Origin: CAZXBB01 sp964638815
GTDB lineage: Bacteria; Planctomycetota; Phycisphaerae; Phycisphaerales; SM1A02
Direction: 5' to 3'
Assembly: GCA_964638815.1 (NCBI GenBank)
Contig: CAZXBB010000131.1
Coordinates: forward strand, 1 to 5,378
Length of the DNA stretch: 5,378 bases
Under the pieces are notes generated by a model that worked only from the letters and a program-made list of their open reading frames with translations, did not search any database and was not told the origin of the DNA. The position numbers were made by a program, and so were the translations under genes. Shown here one piece after another: positions 1 through 4,458 of this stretch; within the stretch, counting starts at the first letter, position 1; every line of letters begins with the position of its first letter.

Positions 1-111
1 CACGTTGGTGTCGATGAGGTCGAGGGGGTTCGCGTCGCTCCGGGCATCATCGTCGTGATCGGTGTCGCGGCTGAGACGCGCGCTGGTTCCCGCCCCTTGC
101 CCGATCCGCAC
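1..111 (-). CDS. Possible 5' end of a hypothetical gene leaving the left edge
   Basis: A minus-strand frame is open from the left edge well past position 300. Its last 20 visible codons read DHDDDARSDANPLDLIDTNV and show the base pattern of a high-GC coding region: by my count 15/20 first, 6/20 second and 17/20 third positions are G or C. Further upstream the frame turns into low-complexity Ser-Gly-Arg repeats, so coding probably does not extend that far. The frame contains no ATG here. The GTG at 111-109 is the nearest plausible start, but it has no Shine-Dalgarno sequence. I do not recognise the family. If real, the gene is divergent from the secreted-protein gene at 373. The region could equally be non-coding or coding with a different start. 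Confidence 0.3.
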   Translation of the reverse strand, partial: MRIGQGAGTSARLSRDTDHDDDARSDANPLDLIDTNV

Positions 112-165
112 AGAGCGAACGAGAGCGTTTGCGCCGCCGGACGCGGCGTTATTCCCGGAATCCGC

Positions 166-181
166 AGCCCGGCTCCGGGCT
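166..181. repeat. Perfect inverted repeat
   Basis: AGCCCGG and CCGGGCT are exact reverse complements separated by CT, so as RNA they would give a 6-bp stem with a 4-base loop. No U-rich run follows on either strand, so it does not look like an intrinsic terminator. It may be a protein-binding palindrome, or chance in GC-rich DNA. Confidence 0.5.
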
Positions 182-228
182 CCCGCATCGCCCGCCGCCG
201 CGCGGACCCCGTGGAGAACGGTCCTTTC

Positions 229-300
229 ACGTCCGGAACCGCGTCCGGAAGCGCGTCCGGAAGCGCGTCCGGAAACGCGTCCGGAAACGCGTCCGGAAAG
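229..300. repeat. Six-unit 12-bp tandem repeat carrying TCCGGA palindromes
   Basis: Five units of GCGTCCGGAARN follow one another without gaps at 241-252, 253-264, 265-276, 277-288 and 289-300. A sixth, slightly diverged unit lies at 229-240. Units 1-2 end in AGC, units 3-4 in AAC, and the last in AAG. Every unit has the palindrome TCCGGA, so six identical palindromes sit at a fixed 12-bp pitch. The array ends exactly where the tentative -35 hexamer of the downstream gene begins. Read as protein it would give SGR or ASGN-type low-complexity repeats. It may be an activator or repressor binding array, or a slippage-prone minisatellite. Confidence 0.85.
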
Positions 301-329
301 TAGATACGAGCCGGATCGCGCGTTAGCAT
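301..329 (+). promoter_or_regulatory. Tentative sigma-70-like promoter for the 373 gene
   Basis: TAGATA at 301-306 (4 of 6 matches to TTGACA) and TAGCAT at 324-329 (4 of 6 matches to TATAAT) are separated by exactly 17 bases. Transcription would start near 336, giving a leader of about 37 bases that contains the ribosome binding site. This small AT-richer island lies between a GC-rich repeat array and the gene, which supports the placement, but both hexamers are only partial matches. Confidence 0.35.
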
Positions 330-359
330 CGGCGCCGACACGCACCTGATCATCTACCT

Positions 360-364
360 GGGAG
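360..364 (+). promoter_or_regulatory. Ribosome binding site of the 373 gene
   Basis: GGGAG lies eight bases before the ATG at 373. The good spacing and the signal peptide that follows immediately fix this start. Confidence 0.75.
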
Positions 365-372
365 AAAAGACG

Positions 373-1893
373 ATGAAACGCCTCTCGCTGTTCGCCGCCG
401 TCGGCACGCTCGTCGGTACGGCTTCGCTCGTTTCGGCTCAGACCATTCGCGTCATCTACTCCGAGATTCCCGCAGATCCGACGTCGCTGGTACCCGCGGG
501 TGCGGACGTTCCCGCCGGCACCGTCTTCACCGCGTTCGACCGGCCGTACCGGAGCCCGGACGGAGCGCTTTGGATCATCTCCGCGTCGTCCGATCTCGCG
601 ACGACCGAGGACGAGATCATCATCGTCGGAGCGGGCCTGGCCGGCGACACGGTCGTGCGCGAAGGAACCGCCTTCGGGTCACCCACTGCGCTGGAGAACG
701 CGGGCCCCATCGAGCGGAACCTGAGCATCGAGAACGGCGGCAACTACGCGTTCGCAACGAACACCGACGGACCGACGGCAACGGACGAGTACATCGTGCT
801 CTTCAACGGGCTCGCTTGGCTCCCCGTGGCGCAGGAGGGGCTCCCGGTTCCGGGGATGCCCACCGAGTTCTACGGCACGACGCTCGATTCGCCCACCGTG
901 CTCGACGACGGGCTGACCGTCGCCTTCCGTGCGCCGTCCACCATCGGCGCGCTCCCGTCAGGCTCCGACGACTTCCTCGTCCGCGGGCTCGCGATCGTCG
1001 CGCAGTCCGGAGTGAGCGTCCCGGCGGGCCAGGCCGGCGGGGCCGCGGAGACGTGGGAGGCCTTCGACACCGAGGACCATTACACGAGCACCGACGGCAT
1101 GCACTACATCGCGCAGGGCGACCTGATCGGCGCGACGACGGGCGATGACGTCGCCGTGGTGGACGACGTCGTCGTCATCCAGGAGAACTCACCGGTGGGC
1201 GGCTCCAGCCTCGTCTCGCCGGTGTCGTCGATCGGCGAGGTCGCCATGGATCCCGGCGGCTTCTGGTTCGTGCGCGGCAACAACGTTGATGTGCAGGACT
1301 GGGTCGTGCGGAACGGCCGGGTCGTCGCTCTCGGCGGCAGCTCGATCGTCACCGGGTCGAGCGAGGTCTTCTCCGACGCGTTGTTCGCGGCGACCTACTT
1401 CTGGATGGGGGGAGACGATCGTGGCAATTACGTCGTCGGCGGCACGACGGGCAATCCGGACGTCGCGGCCGACGCGGTGCTCGTCCGCAACGGCGACACG
1501 GTCCTCGTGAGGCAGGGCGACCCCGTCGACCTCGACGGCAACGGCGTCTACGACGACAACGTCTTCGTGAACGTCTTCAACAACGACGACGGCTTCCTGA
1601 CGGACGCGGGGATCCTCTACTTCACCGCGGACATCATCGATGCGGCCGGCGCGGCCCTCGGCTCGGCGTACCTGGCGCTCGACGCGTCCGGCATCCTGCC
1701 GTGTCCCGGCGACATCGCGCCGGTGCCTGCGGACGGCGCCGTCACCTTCGCCGACCTGCTCGTGATCCTCGGCGAGTGGGGACCGTGCCCGGCGCCGTGC
1801 GAGACGTCGTGCCCCGGCGACGTCAACGGCGACTGCTCCGTGGATTTCCAGGACGTGGTCGTCCTGCTGGGCTCATGGGGTGTGTGCCCCTGA
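373..1893 (+). CDS. Secreted repeat protein with C-terminal dockerin-like tail
   Basis: This 506-residue protein has a classic signal peptide: Lys2-Arg3, a hydrophobic core at about 4-20, and a likely cut after VSA at residue 22, so it should leave the cytoplasm. The body (about 60-440) has roughly seven similar units beginning near 63, 121, 179, 241, 294, 349 and 411. The typical pattern is DG-x-Y/W-x-F/I, an Asp-rich turn, a hydrophobic strand, NG-type turn, VV-x-REG. This suggests a beta-propeller or similar beta-repeat fold (inference). An Asp/Asn/Gly loop, DLDGNGVYDD, at 386-395 could bind calcium. Residues 444-506 form a two-part dockerin-like tail that contains all six cysteines of the protein. 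I see no catalytic motif and do not assign an activity. It may be a surface-attached binding or adhesion protein. It is convergent with another tail-bearing gene ending at 2162. Being a real secreted gene is near certain; the function is unknown. Confidence 0.92.
   Translation: MKRLSLFAAVGTLVGTASLVSAQTIRVIYSEIPADPTSLVPAGADVPAGTVFTAFDRPYRSPDGALWIISASSDLATTEDEIIIVGAGLAGDTVVREGTAFGSPTALENAGPIERNLSIENGGNYAFATNTDGPTATDEYIVLFNGLAWLPVAQEGLPVPGMPTEFYGTTLDSPTVLDDGLTVAFRAPSTIGALPSGSDDFLVRGLAIVAQSGVSVPAGQAGGAAETWEAFDTEDHYTSTDGMHYIAQGDLIGATTGDDVAVVDDVVVIQENSPVGGSSLVSPVSSIGEVAMDPGGFWFVRGNNVDVQDWVVRNGRVVALGGSSIVTGSSEVFSDALFAATYFWMGGDDRGNYVVGGTTGNPDVAADAVLVRNGDTVLVRQGDPVDLDGNGVYDDNVFVNVFNNDDGFLTDAGILYFTADIIDAAGAALGSAYLALDASGILPCPGDIAPVPADGAVTFADLLVILGEWGPCPAPCETSCPGDVNGDCSVDFQDVVVLLGSWGVCP
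1702..1890 (+). other. Dockerin-like tail of the first secreted protein
   Basis: Residues 444-506 contain two helix-loop units. The first is ADGAVTFADLLVILGEWGPC (453-472), whose loop is degenerate at its start. The second is DVNGDCSVDFQDVVVLLGSW (483-502), a better match to the dockerin type I pattern D-x-N-x-D-x-x-V-x-x-x-D-x-x-x-L. A CPAPC linker and other cysteines at 444, 480, 488 and 505 surround them. In cellulosomes dockerins dock to cohesins through calcium. In planctomycete-type proteins this tail may instead act in surface attachment or sorting, which is unproven here. Confidence 0.8.
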
Positions 1894-2161
1894 CGGGACG
1901 CAAGCACCTCCATTCGTGCCGGCGCGTGTGATGCGACGATTGTGCTCGCGCACCGTTGTCGCGAGTCGTTGTCGCGCGTCGCGGGCCGTGATCGCGGGTC
2001 GTCGTGGCAGTTCGTCGTCGCAGTTCGTCGTCGCGGTTCGTCGTCGCGGTTCGTCGTCGATCTCCCGTGCGCGACGACCGGCGGCGGCGACGGCGGTGGC
2101 GGTGGCTCTGCCGACCCGCCGACCCGCCGACACCCCCACCCGCCGATCCCCGCGGCCCGCC
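1894..2161. other. Convergent intergenic region rich in simple repeats
   Basis: The stops of the two secreted-protein genes face each other across this gap. I see no gene: the frames that cross it give Arg/Ser/Ala-rich peptides with no domain. It contains the 13-bp array at 2008-2059, GGC-rich triplets at about 2079-2106, and three near-copies of CCGACCCG at 2111-2134. A possible hairpin, GTCGTCG at 2053-2059 with CGACGAC at 2072-2078, has a 12-base loop and no U-tract, so I do not call it a terminator. No intrinsic terminator is evident for either gene. Confidence 0.6.
2008..2059. repeat. Four-unit 13-bp tandem repeat
   Basis: CRGTTCGTCGTCG repeats at 2008-2020, 2021-2033, 2034-2046 and 2047-2059. 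Units 1-2 have A and units 3-4 have G at the second base. A fifth unit at 1995-2007 matches at 11 of 13 positions, and one at 1982-1994 at about 9 of 13, so an older and longer array seems to be decaying on the left. It lies between two convergent stops and does not encode a plausible protein. Confidence 0.8.
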
Positions 2162-3403
2162 TCACGCCGGCGCGGGCGCGCTCGTCCAGCCCGAGAGCAG
2201 GAGCAGCAGATCCGCGAACGTCACCGCGCCGTCGTGATCGAGATCCTCCGGACACACGGGATCGCACGGCCCCCACGCGCCGAGGAGCAGGAGCAGGTCC
2301 TGGAAATCGACGTCGCCGTCGTTGTCGAGGTCGGCGTCGGGCGCGACGCCGACGGGACGCATGATGACGATGTCCAGGATCGTGCGTCCGATCTCGTCGC
2401 TGAGCTGCACGAGGATCTCGCCCGAGTCGTTGAGGTCCACCGGGCGGATCGTGAAGCGGTCGGGCGGCGCAAAGCTGCTGAGATCGATGAAGGCGCCGTC
2501 CCGCCAGACGAAGGCGCGCGTGTAGCCGAACAGGTCGTTCGGCGCGAGCACCGCGATCTCGTCGCGGGCGTTGATCGCCGTCGCCTCGGAGACGAAGAAG
2601 TTGAACGGCGAGCCGAGGTTCCGCACCTCGTCGAGACCGGCCGGCCAGAGCGCGGTCTGCATGCCGGCACTGTCGTCGAACACGATCCCGGCGATCGATC
2701 CGTGCACGTTGACGTCGATCGCGCGCCCCCCGAAGCCCGGATCGAGCGTCGGCAGCGAGACGATCCCGCCGGTCTCCGTCCACGTGTACGGCGTCTCCTG
2801 GTAGAAGCCCTCATCCGGAAGGAAGATCACCTCGGCGCCGACGACCACGCCGGCGCGATTCACGGCCAGCGCGCCGGGCGTGCCGACGCGCTCCTCCGGA
2901 ATGTCACCGAACGCGATCGTCTGGTGGGCGCCCGTCACGCCGTCGAGCGCGACGCCGTGGAGGAACTCCCGGTCGGCGCCGGCGATGAGCAGATCCTCGT
3001 TGACGTCGGCCGGCCACACGCTCAGCGTCGCCGGCACGATCGCGTAGGCGTCCGTCCGGCTGTCCCACACGAACACCACCGGTGCGTCCGTGCCCTCCGC
3101 GACCCCGACGACGACGCCGTTCTCGTTCATCCCGAGCACGCTCGCGCCGGGCCCCGGCAGGTCGCGCGACGCGACAGTTCCGTCACGCCATACGAACACC
3201 CGCGCCGGCTCACCGGCATCGGGGAAGATCATGCCGGCGACCTCGGTGCTGTCGTTGATCGCTGCGACGCCGAACGTGCGCGGGGTCAGGCCCGTCAGCG
3301 GGATGATCTCGTAATCCGCACCGTCGTCCGCCGGGCTCGCCGCGGCGGAACCGGCGAGCAGGGCCGACGCGAGCGCGATGACCGTCGGGAGCTGGGGTCT
3401 CAT
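2162..3403 (-). CDS. Secreted HAF-repeat protein with C-terminal dockerin-like tail
   Basis: This is a 413-residue exported protein. Residues 1-22 are a signal peptide (Arg2, hydrophobic core 8-17, likely cut after AAA at 22). The body has seven HAF-type repeats, each centred on an Asn-containing strand pair like INDSTEVAGM: near 48, 91, 132, 180, 229, 276 and 322. Five are accompanied by an aromatic strand such as VFVWRDG (69), VFVW (109), PYTW (205), ALW (251) or AFVWRDG (297). HAF repeats are known from extracellular bacterial proteins of unclear function. Seven units of 41-49 residues suggest a beta-propeller (inference). Residues 358-413 form a dockerin-like tail. I chose the ATG at 3403 because it follows AAAGGAG by seven bases and starts the signal peptide. 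An upstream in-frame ATG at 3493 would put 30 hydrophilic residues before it. The methyltransferase gene lies 145 bases upstream on the same strand, too far to assume one operon. Confidence 0.93.
   Translation of the reverse strand: MRPQLPTVIALASALLAGSAAASPADDGADYEIIPLTGLTPRTFGVAAINDSTEVAGMIFPDAGEPARVFVWRDGTVASRDLPGPGASVLGMNENGVVVGVAEGTDAPVVFVWDSRTDAYAIVPATLSVWPADVNEDLLIAGADREFLHGVALDGVTGAHQTIAFGDIPEERVGTPGALAVNRAGVVVGAEVIFLPDEGFYQETPYTWTETGGIVSLPTLDPGFGGRAIDVNVHGSIAGIVFDDSAGMQTALWPAGLDEVRNLGSPFNFFVSEATAINARDEIAVLAPNDLFGYTRAFVWRDGAFIDLSSFAPPDRFTIRPVDLNDSGEILVQLSDEIGRTILDIVIMRPVGVAPDADLDNDGDVDFQDLLLLLGAWGPCDPVCPEDLDHDGAVTFADLLLLLSGWTSAPAPA
2165..2332 (-). other. Dockerin-like tail of the HAF-repeat protein
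   Basis: Residues 358-413 hold two calcium-loop units: DLDNDGDVDFQDLLLLLGAW (358-377) and DLDHDGAVTFADLLLLLSGW (387-406). Both have the full D-x-D/N-x-D-G-x-V pattern followed by a Leu-rich helix, better preserved than in the neighbouring secreted protein. They are joined by GPCDPVC, which holds the only two cysteines of the protein (380 and 384). The end, TSAPAPA, lacks the terminal cysteine seen in the neighbour. Confidence 0.85.
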
Positions 3404-3410
3404 GGGCGAT

Positions 3411-3417
3411 CTCCTTT
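3411..3417 (-). promoter_or_regulatory. Ribosome binding site deciding the HAF-protein start
   Basis: On the minus strand AAAGGAG precedes the ATG at 3403 with a seven-base gap. It is one of the best Shine-Dalgarno matches in the window and favours this start over the in-frame ATG at 3493. Confidence 0.8.
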
Positions 3418-3442
3418 GCCACGACACGATAGATGCCCCCGC

Positions 3443-3458
3443 CGGCCGGGTCCGGCCG
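3443..3458. repeat. GC-rich inverted repeat in the HAF-gene leader
   Basis: CGGCCG at 3443-3448 and CGGCCG at 3453-3458 pair around the loop GGTC. On the minus strand, the direction of both flanking genes, no U-run follows, so a terminator for the methyltransferase is doubtful. A short T-run follows only on the plus strand. It may be a leader hairpin or an operator. Confidence 0.4.
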
Positions 3459-3475
3459 TTTCCCGGGGCGATGAC

Positions 3476-3501
3476 CCGTTCGTGTCCGTTCAATCCCGTT
3501 C
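3476..3501. promoter_or_regulatory. Three CCGTTC repeats at exact 10-bp spacing
   Basis: CCGTTC occurs at 3476-3481, 3486-3491 and 3496-3501. A related CCGTTT at 3456-3461 keeps the same phase two turns away. On the minus strand these read GAACGG, starting 73-98 bases before the HAF-protein ATG. Direct half-sites one helical turn apart are typical of activators that bind side by side on one DNA face, such as OmpR-type response regulators. No regulator gene is in view, so the role is inferred. Confidence 0.4.
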
Positions 3502-3548
3502 ATCGCCCGCGCCGGATTCCGCGGATCGGCGGGGATGTCGCGGCGGAG

Positions 3549-4328
3549 TCACCGGTCGACCGTGACCCAGTACGTGGCGCTCTCGAGCCCGGGCGTCGGC
3601 CGCCGGTCCACCGCCAGCACCTCGGCGGCGCAGGCCGCGAGCCAGCCGCACACCTGCTCGACCGGCACGAAGGTCTCCCGCATCGGCGTGAGGTTCAGAC
3701 GGTGATGGAGGAAGCGATCCGGGAGGCCGAGGCCGCGGAGCAGCCGGTACGCGTGCCGCCGCGGGCGCAGGCGGTGCCTCCGCGCGATGTGGCAGGGGAG
3801 CTGGAAGGCGACAAGGCCCCCGGGCCGGAGCACGCGTACGAACTCGGCGATGTAGCGCCCGATGCCGGCGCGGTCCGGCAGGTGCTGGAGCACGAGCGTC
3901 GAGAACACCATGTCGAACGCGCCGTCGCCGAAGAGCGCGAGGTCCGGCGCGGGGTTCAGCTCGAAGCGGCAGTTGATGACGTCCGCGTTCAGCGCGCGGG
4001 CCTTCGCGATCATGGGCCCGGCGATGTCCACGCCGACGCACGAAGCGAAGTGCGGAGCGAAGGCGCGCGTGAGCCGGCCGACGCCGCAGCCGAAGTCGAG
4101 GAGCGCGTCGCGCCGCCGCGGGCGCCCGAGGGCTCGCATCCGCGCGATGACGGTCGCCGCTTCCTGCTCGCCGGTGCGGAAGAAGGCCTCGGGGTCCCAG
4201 CGATTGCCCCGCCGCTCGCGTGTCGTGAGGATCGCCCAGAGCGGGTCGACCTCGGCGAGCGCCTCCCAGTCGCGGCGGTGGCCCTCAAGCGAACGGTCCG
4301 TGCGGTGAGGCGGTTGGGGGGCTTCCAT
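3549..4328 (-). CDS. Class I SAM-dependent methyltransferase
   Basis: This 259-residue cytosolic enzyme should transfer a methyl group from S-adenosylmethionine to an unknown acceptor. The Rossmann-type motifs are clear: motif I LLDFGCGVGRL at 76-86 (the SAM-binding glycine loop), the acidic end of the second strand at Asp101 in VGVDIAG, the LFGDGAFDMVFS strand at 132-143, QHLP at 148-151, and the RVLRPGGLVAF strand at 165-175. The N-terminal region with WEALAEVDPLWAIL (21-34) resembles leaders I know from methyltransferases of sugar and natural-product clusters. The length is usual for the family. The frame stays open upstream to about 5006, but that part is antisense to the glycosyltransferase, so the ATG at 4328 is chosen. 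No Shine-Dalgarno precedes it, and a -10-like TACAAT sits only 11 bases upstream, suggesting a nearly leaderless message. Substrate is unknown; the divergent glycosyltransferase hints at a glycan or glycosylated product. Confidence 0.93.
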   Translation of the reverse strand: MEAPQPPHRTDRSLEGHRRDWEALAEVDPLWAILTTRERRGNRWDPEAFFRTGEQEAATVIARMRALGRPRRRDALLDFGCGVGRLTRAFAPHFASCVGVDIAGPMIAKARALNADVINCRFELNPAPDLALFGDGAFDMVFSTLVLQHLPDRAGIGRYIAEFVRVLRPGGLVAFQLPCHIARRHRLRPRRHAYRLLRGLGLPDRFLHHRLNLTPMRETFVPVEQVCGWLAACAAEVLAVDRRPTPGLESATYWVTVDR

Positions 4329-4339
4329 CGGGGGCGACG

Positions 4340-4364
4340 ATTGTAATCCCCGATTGGGGATAAC
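4340..4364 (-). promoter_or_regulatory. Tentative methyltransferase promoter overlapped by a palindrome
   Basis: On the minus strand TACAAT (4345-4340) matches the -10 consensus at 5 of 6 positions. It is overlapped by an inverted repeat at 4343-4364: GTAATCCCC, spacer GATT, GGGGATAAC, with one mismatch in nine pairs. The inner ATCCCC/GGGGAT arms are perfect. No convincing -35 is seen 16-18 bases upstream. A palindrome covering the -10 edge and spacer is a typical repressor-operator position, and it could also act on the divergent glycosyltransferase. Confidence 0.4.
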
Positions 4365-4458
4365 CGGCTTTCGTCGGGATTGCGGCTTTGGGCCGCCGCG
4401 CCCGGCCGCTACCATGCTCCCACGCGAAGACGAGAGGGATCGCCCGCAAGGGGGGCCG

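Larger units (their letters stand above)
112..372. other. Leader region upstream of the first secreted-protein gene
   Basis: I find no convincing gene in this stretch. Frames that look open on the plus strand give Arg/Pro/Ala/Ser-rich peptides that turn into simple repeats. It holds short inverted repeats (ATTCC-C-GGAAT at 151-161, and a longer one at 166-181), the six-unit 12-bp array at 229-300, a tentative promoter at 301-329 and the ribosome binding site at 360-364. If the minus-strand frame at the left edge is a gene, this is a divergent intergenic region. Confidence 0.5.

Noticed and set aside
229..300. CRISPR array
   Set aside because: The 12-bp units are contiguous with no unique spacers.
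55..349. Plus-strand frames reading through the 12-bp array (ASGN and RPE repeats)
   Set aside because: They encode simple repeats created by the array, have no ribosome binding site and show no family features.
1702..1890. A cellulosome component
   Set aside because: The tail resembles dockerin, but no glycoside hydrolase, carbohydrate-binding module or cohesin is present, and the cysteine pattern is not that of classic clostridial dockerins.
1617..2783. A 388-codon minus-strand open frame
   Set aside because: It overlaps the HAF gene in another frame and the antisense of the first secreted gene. The translation is Arg-rich low complexity, while the HAF frame has a signal peptide and recognisable repeats.
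3443..3458. Intrinsic terminator for the methyltransferase
   Set aside because: The stem is only 6 bp and no U-run follows on the minus strand.
1880..3565. A 561-codon plus-strand open frame
   Set aside because: It is antisense to the HAF-repeat gene. Its product is Arg/Asp/Glu/Val-rich without any domain, a typical shadow in GC-rich DNA.
3378..4346. A 322-codon plus-strand open frame
   Set aside because: It is antisense to the methyltransferase with Arg/Glu/Ala-rich, domain-free translation.
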